A DNA stretch of 64,000 nucleotides from Hymenochaete sp. R1 (GCA_019400425.1 JAFREE010000001.1:372001-436000); one strand, 5' to 3'. Shown: positions 1-12,080, numbered from the stretch's first letter. Notes: a model not told the origin generated them from the sequence alone. Numbers and translations: made by a program.

Positions 1-1196
1 ATGCGGAATATTCACGGACAACTATGTCCTCTCCGTGCGTCTGCCACGACCTTGTCAAAGAGAAACTTGCACACTGAATGATCTCGTAGACCGTAGTTGT
101 CGTCGTCCTGCTCGCAATGGACTTCTGGAATTGTAGGGTATGTACCTCGCCATGATATACCCGCGCTTCAAAGTTCTGCATGCTGATTCCATACTCCTCC
201 CAGAACGTCGCCGGACGGACCTTGGTGGGTCTTCGATACTGGAACCAGGTGCATATTCACGCTCGCAACGTTTCTTCTCCCATTTCATATCTCACCATTA
301 CCTACTTCCGCACCCCTCAATCCCCAGGTCGATGATGACGGCGAGAGCTATTGGGTGTTTGAAAGTCGAGACGTAAGCTTTTCCCCCCGCATTACTTCTT
401 GTGTCGTTACTCTAGTACCCCATTATACTGATTGACATTCCGATAGCCCTCGAGACCCGCCAACCCCATCGACTCTCGGTAAGTACTCGCTTCAAACCTC
501 TTTCCACATACCGAGTTATTGAACATGCAACATTCGATCCTTTCCAGCATGTTTTGGGTAGGTTCTCGTACCTCTGTTTCGTGCAGTCGGAACAGCCTAG
601 ACTCACGGCTTATACGAAATGCCCATTGCTCCACGTCATAATACTACTACAGACCGCCCTGTACGCGTTCCCGATCTTCTGGACCGTCCTCCTAGCAGTC
701 TCAATCCTCAAGCTGAACACGTATGTCCCAAATTTCAATTCCAGCTTTCTTTCCGAGGTGTGAACGCGGAAGACTCATGGTGCCTTCTTTTTCTTTACTC
801 CCCACCCTTTTCTTTTCGCGGGGATTTGGAATAGGTTCCTACCTATCGTCATCCTCGCGCTCGTGTTCAACTTCACAAACGCCGTAGGCTTCACGTACGC
901 GTACGTATCTACTCCTTTCTTTTCTTCTTTCCCCCGATCTCCTATGTTGCTGCAAATCCATCTTACGCCGCGCTTATTTTCCCCTCCCGGATAATCCATC
1001 GTCACCAATCGGCGTAATGACGACACAAAACGACGCCAAACGACACGACACGACACGACACAGCGACCGGGACGCGAAGCAGCGATGGGCGAGTGACATC
1101 GCCGCGTCGGGTTGGAGTATGGGCTTCGGCGGCGTCGGCGGCCAGCTCATCGGCAGCGCTGTCAAGAACAGCGTCGGACGTGTCTTCTCCTCTTGA
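1..1196 (+). CDS. TVP23: Golgi membrane protein TVP23 (5' end outside window)
   Basis: Tvp23/DUF846 family membrane protein of the late Golgi, linked in yeast to vesicle transport. The visible exons are 1-34, 90-137, 204-248, 328-372, 447-478, 548-557, 653-720, 835-900 and 1064-1196; they sum to 160 codons including the stop TGA at 1194-1196. The family blocks come in the right order: [68 protein letters not shown] and a Gly-rich tail. Hydrophobic stretches before AMDFW and around [14 protein letters not shown] and [10 protein letters not shown] fit its usual four membrane segments. The start codon lies left of the window. Exon 548-557 is only 10 nt. The last intron (901-1063) ends in CGACA repeats rather than a pyrimidine tract. 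The assignment rests on motif recall, not on a database search, but the match is close. Confidence 0.9.
1041..1060 (+). repeat. (CGACA)4 tandem repeat at an intron 3' end
   Basis: Four perfect copies of CGACA lie directly before the CAG acceptor (1061-1063) of the last TVP23 intron. Looser CGACA-like copies begin near 1019. The usual pyrimidine tract is missing here. Confidence 0.8.
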
Positions 1197-2178
1197 AGGC
1201 GATGACGGTGACGATGATCGTGACGAATGTTGATCTAACTTGAACATTAGCTTCAGATTAAAATAGAGATTCGACACTGGAAGAAACTGTGATCTGTCCA
1301 GTACCAAGTACCTGGGACAAAACTATCGTGGATCTCTTTCGATATCGACTGCTTTGTATCGCGTTATATCGCATTTAACAGCCTTCTTTCTTCTTTTCCT
1401 CTCTTTCTGAACGCTCATACGGTGTAGATTGTAATGTCGGCAGTGAAAATGCCGCTCAGCAGATCAAATTGTCACTGGAACTCCCCATGTCAAAACAACA
1501 GAAGAAGAAAAAAGAGAAGACGAGATTTTTTGAGATGCGCACTAGCACGAAGGAAGAAAACAACCACTTAAAGTGAGCAGATATCGACCGAGACTCGAGA
1601 AATCGGGAATCGGATGAAAGAAGCGGGAGAGATGTGATATGGTCAGACGGTATTTATTATGACGTCTTGGACTCGGAATGGCTGTTTGCATATTGTGGAG
1701 ATGGATGCTGAACATGGAACAAAGCGCGAACGATGTTTGCGATGAGAGAAAGTCGAAATCGGAAATGCAAGGCCAAACAGCAACGCTCGAGATGAAATAA
1801 TACATGTGTAGAAATTGTATGAAGGTGGAAAAAATGAAATAAATGAAGAGCGAAAAATAATGGAACTCAAAGTGCATGGATGTCCAGAAGGTTGGTCCAT
1901 AAAGATATGGTGAAGGCAATAATGGAACGAGAAAGATGGAAAAAATAATGGTGAGAAAGAAATAAAAAAAAAGGCGAAAAAGAGAAAAAGAACTACACAT
2001 TTACGAGCAAACTGAATAAAGAGGAAATGGGAGAAGAGGGAAACCTACTGACACGAACATGTGTGTTGAACTTGAGAAATAACATAAGTGGGACAAGATG
2101 CTGCATAACCCAATAAATTTGACCTAAAAAATGTCGACAAGCAACACGAAGACGTGCCCATTGCGTTAGCAACGTACA
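1197..2178. other. Noncoding gap between convergent TVP23 and phosphatase genes
   Basis: About 980 bases hold the 3' flanks of two tail-to-tail genes. From about 1500 to 2000 the plus strand is strongly purine-rich (long runs of A and G). Open frames on the minus strand here are only Phe/Ser/Leu-rich translations of this bias and have no splice or motif support. I see no RNA gene. Confidence 0.6.
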
Positions 2179-4476
2179 TCATGACACTCGCGACCCGATG
2201 CCAAACACACCACGCGCATCGACACGAGAGCACGCCGTTGTTGGGGTCGGAGGGACAGAAAGTCCGATAAACGATCGTCTCTTCCCTTGCGACTGGAAAC
2301 TCGACACTCGCGGTGTTGGCGCTGGTGAGAATGGATTTGGGGTGTTCAGATTCGAGGTGACAGTCACCATGTGAGGTGTCTTCGCTTTGAGCGTTGGTGA
2401 CGGAGGAAACACGAAGAGCGTCTGCGAGGGAGTGCTTATAGAGGATGATTGTGAGAATTGCGACAGGCCGCTTGAGCGCGAGGATGAACGAGAGCCCAAG
2501 GACGAGTTGCTGTTGCGCAGAGGCTGCAGACGAGGGCGTCGGGGCGCGGCCTGAACAACAATAGGGCGCGGAACAGACTCTTGGGTGATTTTCAGGGCTG
2601 GAGGTGGTCCTTTCTTGCGGATAGGTTCTTTATCTTTCGGAGGCGAAGTGCAAGAGGCTTCCGACTGAACGACAATATCCGGAGACGAAGGGACGGTAGG
2701 AAGTAAGGATAAAGGTGGAGGTCGAGTCTTTCCTTTCGGCTTGAAAAGAGGTCGAGGAGGCATACCGAAAGAAGTCTTGGTCGGAGGTGCAGACGGAGGA
2801 GGTTGATTGAGAACAGACTCGACACCTTGCAGCAGTCGACGCCTAGCAGCGAATGAAGGGACCTTTGCTGTAGATGGCGTAGGCGGGACTCCTATTGCAT
2901 TGAAAGCCTTTTGAGCATCTGGAGAAGTATGCGCTTCCTCTTCAGTTGTTTCTCCGCTGTGGCTGCGCGACGAAATACTGGGGGCGTCGAACCCACCTCC
3001 CACACCTAGAAGATCTTCCTTCTCTTCCTCCTCGATGAGATCCTCGGAGATTGCACTCCCGGAAGTGAAGGTACTAATGACAGATCCAGTACGCTTACGA
3101 GCCACGAAACGTGCTCTCCAAGCAGGCCCCATACCACTGCCAGAACTCAAGGACGAGCCAGAAGCCTTACGAGCTACTCTCCTTTCTTCCATGGCTCGGT
3201 CCAATGCATACGCTTCTCTGGCCTCGATGCTTTCGCGTTCATCTTCTTTTTGATTGTTTTCCTCCTCATCAAGCAAACGTCTCCGTCTGCTCCACTCCTC
3301 TTCCTCTTCGTCGATTATCGAAGAACTTTCAGAATCAGAAGATGACTTCTTGTGGCCGTTTAATACTTGCTGGTAGTCTTGGAGTTGATAAATAAGACTA
3401 AAAGAAAAAGAACTTTTAAAATTCCGAATCTAGTAGCGTGTTCTAATAGTGCTCACAGCATATTTGGTCCTATGCAGGCACTCTTTGCCTTGACGAAATC
3501 ATAAGCCCCAGAGAAGCCAGATTCCTTGATAGCATGCAGTTCCTGAGGTGCTAGCGGTGAAATTGCTTCCCGCATTACAAGAGCAATAACAACAGTCGCA
3601 GAGCGAGAGACACCGCATTGACAACTGAGTGAATGTCAGAGTAACGAACACTAGTAAAAAGAAGGGAAGAGCTCACTGAATCAAGACGCCTTCACCTCTC
3701 TGCCGAGCACTGTCAACGAACGCCATGGCAGAAACAAAACCGTCTTTGACAAGCTCAGGTTGCCCATGCGACCAAGGCAGCTTGAGATAGTTCATCGCTG
3801 GTCTCGGGCCACGGGGCGGGTAATAAGTTCCAGTCGTCTTTTCATCATCCGAGACAAGGTGGGTGGTGCGTTCGGCGGCGTCTGAGTCGAAGGGAGAGAT
3901 GACCTCCCTAGCAACGTTGAGAATGGAGCGTATGCCTCTGCTGGACAGTGCCTTCCAGTCGACCGCATTGTCTTCATTGCCAAGCCATATACCCGGGAGT
4001 ATTTCGACAGGACCATCGGCATAGGGAGATGTGGACGAGTCGTTTTCATCCTTCCGATGCATACGGGAGGCGAGGCTATTCGTCATGGAAGCGTTAGACG
4101 TCTGTCGTTTAGGCTGAGGGGGAGACGGCGCAGGATCGGATCGAGCATCGGGGTTGTGGTTGCTTTCGCCGTCCGATGCGACAGGGAGCGAAGTTGAGGA
4201 CTGATTCGAGTTGGCGGAAGGGAGGGAAAGCGTGAGTTTTTTTGCGTTCCGCATGGATTTCTTCTTCTGAGGCTGAGAATGTACGGGGGAAGGAGAAGAA
4301 GCAGATTCGGAGTCTGAATTTGAGGAGGAAAGGGAAGATGTGGTTGTGTTTTCTGAGAGGACGAGGGAAATGTCCGGGTTTTGAGCGGGAGTATTGATGC
4401 GCAAGGAAGGGGGTTTTCTCTGAGCGAAGAGGGCAGGCCTATTGCGAGGCGTCTGGAGGTGGTCAGGCATAGGCAT
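2179..4476 (-). CDS. Dual-specificity (MAP kinase) phosphatase, Msg5/Rok1-like
   Basis: Protein tyrosine/threonine phosphatase likely to switch off MAP kinases, as Msg5 in yeast and Rok1 in Ustilago do. Exons are 3677-4476, 3457-3624 and 2179-3397, giving 728 residues. The N-terminal ~160 residues are Ser/Pro/Asn-rich and disordered. The catalytic domain follows: PYADGPVEILPGIWLGNE, then GIRSILNVAREV, then the signature HCQCGVSRSATVVIALVM (Cys nucleophile and CX5R loop), and FVKAKSACIGPNM, which closes the domain. A long Ser/Pro-rich tail with acidic EEEEEWSRRRR follows. The active-site His codon is split by the first intron (CA at 3677-3678, T at 3624). The first ATG in frame is at 4476; the upstream in-frame extension has no ATG that I could find. 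Its closest relatives by motif wording are fungal MAPK phosphatases, but the substrate is inferred. Confidence 0.85.
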
Positions 4477-5587
4477 GGCTCGGAAGACAAGGAAATGATG
4501 CGAGTAAGAGATGAGAGAGAAAGAGAACACGACCGGCGTGCGTGGATGGGAGAAGCGGGTTGAGATTGTGACTGAGATACGGTAAAGTCGGGAGATGGGG
4601 TTGTGTGTACGATAAGAATGTACTCGAGAAGATGAAAGTGAAAATGAGATGGAAAAAAGAAAAGAGAAAAAGAAAGGGAAAGAAAAAGGCGAGGAGAGCG
4701 CTGTACGCCTTTTGAGGAGGATGGATGGATGGATGGACGAGGAGGTCGGAGGGAGAGAAGTACTAGTGGTGGTTGGAGGCTAGCAGCACCCGAGTCGAGT
4801 CCAGGGAGTTATTTGTACTTGTTGACTTCCCCATCACAACCTTTCCTTGCCTTTCCCCAAATCGCAACTACGCCTAATACAATATATAACATTACTAGTA
4901 ATATAAAATTATCATTCGTAAAAATACAATCACATTGTCATCACAATGGCAATGCTCAACAACACCCCCCTCATACACCTTCTTCATCAACGACGCGTTC
5001 AACAATAGCTCTCTCTTCGACGGCCCGGCCCACAGCAAGCCGCACAACACAAGGGCCACGTCTAATCAAAAAAAAAGAAAAAAAATACCCGCGCTGCGCT
5101 TCCGTTGCACTCAAAGTCTAGTCGTCGTCAAGTCAGCCACCCGGTCCTCTCCTCCCGGCGCCCTCCTTTCACACGCTCAATCACCACCGTCGTATGCTTG
5201 GCGAGGCCCAAGTCCACGCAACGTTAATGTATTCGTCGTTGCACCTGCACTGCCTAGTGAAACCCCCTGCCTGACTCTGTCCGGATTTTCTTGTCGTTTT
5301 GTCACCTCGACGACTTTGATGTCCAAAAGCCTAATTTAACTCTCTTCCGATAGTCCTCAGAATGTTGTGTCATTAGGGGCTCGATTTCGTCTCACTTACA
5401 CCACATCGATCTACTCTTTCCGTATGCACTGATGACACAAGAGTAAGGGCGTTTAGTAAGCTAACCGAAATGACAATCCTTGTCTCACGTGACCTTTTGC
5501 TGCCGGCCGAAGATGCCTGATTGCGCGCGCACTCAGCGCTCGCTCACTCATCGCCGACTCTCGACCTCTTCTTCGTCCACACCCCTC
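4477..5587. promoter_or_regulatory. Divergent intergenic region, phosphatase / AFG3
   Basis: About 1.1 kb separates two start codons. It contains a purine-rich block (4620-4700), a short (GGAT)4 repeat near 4719-4737, an AT-rich stretch (4870-4930) and a TCACGTGA palindrome at 5485-5492, about 95 bases before the AFG3 start. An open frame of about 130 codons at 4935-5339 has no ATG start, no domain and no splice context, so I do not call a gene. Confidence 0.55.
5485..5492. promoter_or_regulatory. TCACGTGA E-box-like palindrome upstream of AFG3
   Basis: Perfect 8-base palindrome with a CACGTG core, the type of site bound by basic helix-loop-helix factors such as Cbf1. CACGTG also occurs at 12183-12188, 23371-23376, 42329-42334 and 57037-57042, each in an upstream region of a gene in this window. 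Binding is inferred. Confidence 0.45.
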
Positions 5588-8097
5588 ATGTTGTCTCGTT
5601 CAATACGGGCATCTCGTCTAGTTGCACGTCGGACAACTTTTACCCCTTCACGGCTCACTTGGATAAGAGGGTTTGCAACACCGACTAACAATCACCAATC
5701 TCGTGATAATAATGACAACAAACCTGCGGCTGATGACAAGGGCAAGCAGAGGGAGGACGTCAACCGGAACGACAATCGGAATCAGAAGGAAGGCCTTCCA
5801 CCTCCCCTAGAGGGCTTCTTCCAGCATGTCAGAAAACAAATGAGGGAAATTGAAGAGGAACGAGACAAGTACAACAGGGAGGAATCAAATCGTGAAAACG
5901 ACCCCAAAAGACCGCCTCCACCACCACCGAATGGTGGTGGAAACAACACACAGCAACTCCTGCTTCTCGGATCCATAGTTGGCGTTATGTGGGCAATGTC
6001 CAACTCGACCAACGCTACGTCACGAGAAATTACCTGGCAGGATTTCCGTACCGCACTTCTCGAGAAGGGCCTCGTCGAAAAACTTGTTGTCGTCAACCGA
6101 AACAAAGTGCGCGTTAAGCTACGATCTCAGGCTGGTTCCAACGTCCTACCTGGGGCTGTTGCACCTGGAGAATACTACTTCTCAATAGGCAGTGTCGATG
6201 CCTTTGAGCGCCATTTGGACGAAGCGCAGCGGGAGCTCGGCCTTCCTAGCGATCAGCGTGTCCCCGTCGCATACCATGACGAAGTCTCCGTCTTCAGCAC
6301 CCTCCTCCACTTTGCACCGACTATGCTCCTCGTCGGTGTATTGTATTGGATGTCACGGCGGGCGGGTAGCTCGGGAGGCGGGTCAGGAGGCATATTCGGG
6401 ATGGGCCGGAGTCGTGCGAAGCTCTTCAACAAGGAGACTGACATCAAAGTCCGCTTTGAAGATGTTGCGGGTATGGACGAGGCGAAGCAGGAGATCATGG
6501 AGTTTGTGCAGTTCCTGAAGGAGCCTGCACGGTACGAAAAGCTGGGTGCTAAGATTCCGCGGGGAGCCATCCTCTCTGGTCCACCAGGGACGGGAAAGAC
6601 GCTTATTGCAAAGGCTACGGCAGGCGAAGCTAACGTACCTTTCCTCTCGGTCTCCGGATCCGAGTTCGTCGAGATGTTCGTCGGTGTCGGTCCGTCGCGT
6701 GTCCGAGATCTATTTGCATCCGCCAAAAAGAACGCACCGTGTATCATCTTTGTTGATGAAATCGACGCTATTGGCAAGCAACGCGGTAAAGGCGGAGGGA
6801 TGGGCGGAAATGACGAACGCGAGTCGACGCTTAATCAGTTGCTTGTCGAGATGGATGGTTTTGGCACCCGGGAACATGTTGTCGTTCTCGCTGGTACCAA
6901 CAGGCCTGATGTGCTCGACCCGGCGCTCATGCGTCCTGGTCGATTCGATCGACACATCGCCATCGACAGACCGGACGTCTCGGGTCGCAAGGGTATCTTC
7001 AAGGTTCATCTCGGTCCCCTCCGTCTCTCACCCGACCTCCCAGCAACAGAAGACCTGGCTCAGAAGTTAGCAGTCCTCACCCCTGGTTTCTCAGGCGCCG
7101 ACATCGCCAATGTGACGAACGAGGCGGCGCTTCACGCCGCACGGAAGAACCACGAGACGGTCATGGAATCTGACTTTGAGAGCGCGATCGAGCGAGTCAT
7201 CGCCGGTCTGGAACGCAAGAGCCGGGTGCTGAGTAAAGAGGAGAAGAAGACGGTTGCGTATCACGAAGCCGGACACGCCGTTTGCGGCTGGTTCTTGGAG
7301 CATGCCGACCCATTGTTGAAGGTTAGCATTATCCCGCGAGGCGTAGGTGCCTTGGGCTATGCACAGGTAAGCTTTAGACGCTCTTTCTCTCTTTCCCATA
7401 GTTACGCTTTCATTAACTCCGTTTCATCTCGAACTTGCGTAGTACCTGCCTCCGGACCGGTACCTGCTTTCGACGCCGCAGATGCTGGACCGCATCTGCA
7501 TGACGCTCGGAGGCCGCGTCTCCGAGGAGATCTTCTTCGGTGCCGAGAACATTACGACCGGTGCCCAAGACGACCTGCAGAAGATCACTCGGATGGCTTA
7601 CGAGGCGTGCGCTAACTACGGTATGAACACTGTGATCGGGCCGGTCAGCTTTGGAGGGAGTGAGAGCCGCAAGGAGAGCTGGCAGAAGCCATTCAGCGAG
7701 AAGACCGGGGAGATGCTTGACTCGGAAGTGCGGAAAATGATTGTGTACGTTTTCTTTTCATTTCCCTTGCCTTTCTCTAGATCCTCTCATCTCACGTATC
7801 TCACAAAGGACGGCATATGAACGTACGCGTGATCTCTTGACGAAACACCGCGAAGACGTCGAGAAAGTAGCCAAACTGCTCTTGGACAAAGAAGTCATCA
7901 CACGCGAAGATATGCGGGGTTTATTGGGCAAACGACCCTTTGTCGGGCGGTCGGATGACATGGACAAGTGGCTGGACGAGCATGGGCAGACAAAGAAAGG
8001 TGAGGTGAGCGCACCGCCGCCGTTAGAGGATGGTGGCAGCAACGAGGGCCAGCAGCCTTTACCAACGGCCATGTCAAGATTTGATGACAAGCCTTGA
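5588..8097 (+). CDS. AFG3: Mitochondrial m-AAA protease subunit AFG3 (FtsH family)
   Basis: ATP-dependent zinc metalloprotease of the mitochondrial inner membrane that degrades and extracts membrane proteins. Exons 5588-7366, 7443-7744 and 7809-8097 give 789 residues. The start [15 protein letters not shown] is chosen because it opens a basic, Ser/Arg-rich targeting peptide; an in-frame ATG at 5513 is possible. The order is: charged linker and Pro run, a first membrane segment near [14 protein letters not shown], the FtsH N-domain, a second membrane segment ([18 protein letters not shown]), Walker A GPPGTGKT at 331-338, Walker B with D390/E391, second region of homology [19 protein letters not shown], and zinc motif HEAGH at 559-563, followed by [21 protein letters not shown] and [10 protein letters not shown] favour AFG3 over its partner YTA12. 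All catalytic residues that I can check are present. Confidence 0.95.
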
Positions 8098-8332
8098 GGT
8101 TTTCTCTCGCCGGCTCTTCTCCCCTCCCCCTCTCCTCTATATCTATCAGAACAAGTAAACTTGCATATCGTACGTGATTCCGTCGTAGACAACAACGCAA
8201 CGCATACTCTCTACATAATTTACACACTCCCCTTCCCCATGTAGTCACCAATTAGGTATCGCAAACCAATTCAACCAAAATCCCTACCTGAGACAATTTT
8301 TCTCTCTGACCCTAAGCTGAGGAAACACCCCT

Positions 8333-10936
8333 CTACAATGTATACATGAACCCACTCCATTCATCGCCTTTCTCAATCTTGACCGCATCCACGCTTTCGT
8401 ACACATCTCGTCCTTTCGTGCCTGTACTCGCATTCGGGTCGCCAATGATCTCGTCTCGCTCCCCACGCGCTCGGCGGGCATTCTCGGCTTTCAGCACGCA
8501 CCGCAAGATGAAGGAGCTGATGAAGCCGATGGCGATGTACGCGAGGACGATACCGTGTCCGAGGGTGTACCATGGTTTGTCCTGGGCTCGATACTACAAT
8601 GATAGAGGCGTTGTTTTGGGTCGCGGAGGTGGTCAAGTCATGTTGATGGTACGTACTACGTTGGACGTCACGGCTCCGTTTAAGTTTCCCCTTGATTAAG
8701 GTTGAATACGGAAGATAGGTTGTTTATAAGTGGGGTCACTCACCATCCGATGGCAAGTCCTAGAACGGCGCTTCGCTTGTACGAGCCTTCTGTATTGGCG
8801 GACACCCATGCACTGAAGGGGGAGTGCACATCAATTAAAAGGCGTTCGAAAAGCTTCGTTGCTTGTCGGTTAAACAAAGCCCTTACACGGAGTTAGCTAA
8901 GGACACATGTGTTCTTGATGAGTATGAAGGTCGATGAATTGCACGCATTGATGACTCACGAATGAGCGGGTAGATGCCGCTACACATTTCACATATCATT
9001 CGTTCAGTCATATTAAGTTCCGATATAGCACGTTTGACTGGCAACGAACTGGACTCACGAAGCGCCAAGGAAACATCCGAAATACGATAGCGCTGCATTC
9101 CTCGATGCAACGAGGATAATGTAGCCTGCCATGCCGCCTGCGAACAACGCCCTGCTCTCGTCTTGTTAGTTTCAATATTTCACTCACCCACGCATACTGT
9201 TCATATGTAGAAGCGAATGCGGGGATCTTACATACATATTCAAGTAAGCTCGTTGGCCGATCCTGTCCCCAAAGAATCCGACAAAGAGTGTGATGAGGCA
9301 ACCCCAGCCGTAGACGGGAACAGATAAAAGGTTGGCAGCGGTAGCGTCGAAGCCTGTGCCATTCAAGATAAGGTTACACATGCCTATGGGCTAACATCGA
9401 TTGAATGTTCGCGCGTACCAAGCTGTTGCCAGTGTGAGGAAATCCGTAGAGTCAGCTAAGTACCGAAGGCGGGTGGAACACGAACATACCTCATTGATGA
9501 CGGTTGGTGTAAATAAAGAAAACGCGAAAAGAGGACCGTCGCTTGGGTTGGTTCAGTATTAAATTAGTCTATACGCATGTCCGAGCCAACACTTACAACC
9601 CCATATAGATGCCCACTAGAAGAGGCAAAAACTAGGAGTCAGCAATCAGGCGTACCAGATCTCGTCGTTGATTGACTCGAACTGACTAGCCAACCATGTC
9701 TTCTTGTCCGAGAGGCACTGCCAGATATACTTAAATCGGAACCTTTCGCCCCCCGCGCTGAACTGCTGGTCTGCCTGTAATCGATAAACAAGGAATCTAC
9801 CTACGTCGGGAGGGAAGCGCGTGACTTTCCTGGAGATACGACAAAAAGAATCAGATACGTACGTTCGTCCTCAGTCAAGAACTTGGCCGTATCCGGGAAA
9901 TCTTGGACGACCCAAAACGAAGCTACAGCCACAACCACTGTCAGCAGGCCTTCTATGATAAAGATCCATTCCCAGCCGCGTTTTCCACCGATCCCGTTCA
10001 TGTCATGGATGGCGGCCGCAAGGAGTCCTCCTGCCAGTAAATAGAAGTGAAACCCATGTTATTGTTATGATCAGTATCAGCTCTATGCGGAGCTTACCGA
10101 ACGCTCCTGATATTGTAGCTGAAGTGAAGAAGAACGCGATGCGTGTACCAAGCTCTGAGCGACGGTACCAGCTTGGAGAGTAGTTAATATCGTAGCTTGG
10201 AATCGGATTAGAGATAGGCAAAGACGTACCAAGACAAATAAAATGCAATGCCCGGATATAAACCTGATTCGAAGAAGCCGAGGAGCACTCGCACGGCTGA
10301 TCAACGGAAGGACATAAAGCCATATGTCTTCAAGTCGAATTTTGGTACGCACCAACGAGTTGTCCATAATTTTTCACGACTCCGTGCATGGTCTTTCATA
10401 GCGGGAAGAAACCCTTACTGACTAATTGAACAATAATCACGAAATAACACGTACCATGACAATCCCCCAGCATAAAATAAGAAAAGAAAGCCATCGAGAA
10501 GGTCTCAACCTTTTCAATAAGACATTGCTTGGTACCTGAGGTGGTGATAAGTGAAAGAAAAGCCCCAGCTATGTGCATCTAGGCGTACTTCGAACAAGGC
10601 GTACGGGAAGAAGAACACTGTCAAAGCAATCAAATACTGTTTGTCTGACATCTTGAGATCCGTTTCCATTCCATAAAGCTGGGTGAAAACTGTGAGTCAT
10701 TGCTGTGAATGACATGAAAGAAATCACAAAACACTTACTCTGGAGTTGCCGATGTTAGCACGGTCAAGACTATTGAGAAAATACAGCAGAGATAACCAGG
10801 GCACAATGCGGAAGTCGATCTTGCGCAGTAGCCGCTTTTTGTCAACTTCTGAGAACCCCGTATCATCGTCATTGGACTCAGAGTCAGGTTTATCTATCAC
10901 GGAAGCGTTGCTGGCAGTGAGATGCGCTTTCGCCAT
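8333..10936 (-). CDS. MFS transporter, allantoate permease (Dal5/anion:cation symporter) family
   Basis: Plasma-membrane major facilitator of the fungal anion:cation symporter group (relatives include Dal5 and Tna1), which takes up small organic anions or vitamins; the substrate cannot be told. Start ATG 10936 gives MAKAHLTASN. The N-terminal exon carries DFRIVPWLSLLYFLNSLDRANIGNSR, the family hallmark in pieces FRIVPWLSLLY and LDRANIGN. Later exons encode MSDKQYLIALTVFFFPYALFE, VPSNVLLKRLRPSRW, TMHGVVKNYGQLVG, ESGLYPGIAFYLSWYRRSELG, HDMNGIGGKRGWEWIFIIEG and FPDTAKFLTEDER, all family blocks. The C-terminus ends KIEKGDEWSGFMYTL with the stop at 8333-8335. The gene is cut by about ten or more short introns; not every junction was fixed. 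No neighbour suggests a metabolic cluster. Confidence 0.85.
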
Positions 10937-11326
10937 GGCTTGCCTTGGAAAAGAAATCCAAAGCACCAGCTCAAGAGCGAGATTAGCATTTCAAACATCT
11001 TTATGCCTGACTGAAGCCGCTGATAAGACGGAGCCGCCCGCTACAAACACCGGTGCAAATACGATGGGAGAGAGCTTCTCAACTCCGACAAACTTTCTCA
11101 CGCGTGCAGATTCCTGCGCATGCCCCATGTAAAGAAGGACTATAAATAGCGTAAGATGCAAATGCAGAGAAACATACACAACAGAGTAAATATGAAATGG
11201 ATGAGACATTCCACTCGCAGACGGCGTAGTAAGGGGTACAAAGGAAGCAAGGATAGGGTCCGTGAACAACTGTACGACTCAAAATAAAGTTTCCTAAATA
11301 TCTGGTGAGTAGATGATGACTAATGC
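10937..11326. other. Intergenic gap, transporter promoter / NIP7 3' flank
   Basis: About 390 bases between the transporter start and the NIP7 stop, both on the minus strand. Only short frames without motifs are seen. No clear regulatory site was recognised. Confidence 0.5.
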
Positions 11327-12080
11327 TTAAGAGAGCTGGCATACCTCGTCGCGTAAATACTCTCCAACGTCACTGTTGTAAGTATATGTCAGAAACATGG
11401 TTCAGAATTTGTGGAAGGGATTTCATACGCTTGGTGAAACACGATATTTGCAGTTGGATCCAGCTTCCTCGTATCAAGAGTCGAACGAGCTGTTACTCCG
11501 AAACCCTATCTCAAGTTATAAGTAAGTTCCCTAATTTATTGAATATCACTCACTAAGGGAGTATCATTCATGTTGAAAACCACAACACCTTGGTGCTCAG
11601 GCGTGTCTTCTGTTATCCTCCCCAGATGAGCCTTCAGTACGTGGTTCCCGTACAAGAATGGCATCTCGCCATTGGGTTTTATCCACACCTGCCATTCTTT
11701 AGCTTTGAAATAGTATGATCCAGAGGTCAAACATACCTTATACTTGGCATGTTGTGCAAGGTAATCGAGACAAGTAATATGCAGCTTGAATTTGCCGCTT
11801 TTACTAAACTTTCCAAAACATGTCCCTAGACTGACAAGATTCGGCCGCGCTACGGAGATAGCAAGCTTCATCGAGGACTCTGAAACATAGAATACACGGT
11901 CATGGTGATATCGGAAACAGTGTGGTTCGTCCGGTCTGTCTATGAGATGCACGATGTTTTTGCCCTTCAGATGGACGACGTTAGACAAAGGAGGTAAGAT
12001 ACGAGAAACAATAAACTCACAATGTAGTTTGCAAGTTTCGTAAAGACTAGCTTACTCTCGTCTTCTGTGAGTGGCCTCAT
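11327..12080 (-). CDS. NIP7: 60S ribosome biogenesis protein NIP7
   Basis: PUA-domain protein required for 27S pre-rRNA processing and 60S assembly in the nucleolus. It starts [20 protein letters not shown] (exon 12021-12080), then [82 protein letters not shown] and [18 protein letters not shown], ending [17 protein letters not shown]. This matches the family end to end at about its usual 180 residues. The intron at 11689-11736 is 48 nt, frame-preserving and stop-free, so retention would insert 16 residues in the PUA linker. The last residues are less certain because GTATGC after the final GAG could act as another donor. It is divergent from NRDE2, sharing a 247-base promoter. Confidence 0.93.

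Noticed and set aside
1542..2000. Minus-strand open frame of about 150 codons, Phe/Leu/Ser-rich
   Set aside because: It only reflects a purine-rich plus strand; no ATG context, motif or splice support; it lies in 3' flanking DNA.
3673..3678. Apparent Gln instead of the catalytic His before the phosphatase Cys
   Set aside because: It is an artefact of reading into the intron; splicing CA to T restores His.
4935..5339. Plus-strand open frame of about 130 codons upstream of AFG3
   Set aside because: No ATG at its start, no recognised motif, and it sits in a divergent promoter region.
8333..12080. Metabolic or transport gene cluster around the MFS transporter
   Set aside because: Neighbours are AFG3 and NIP7, both housekeeping; no biosynthetic enzyme is near.
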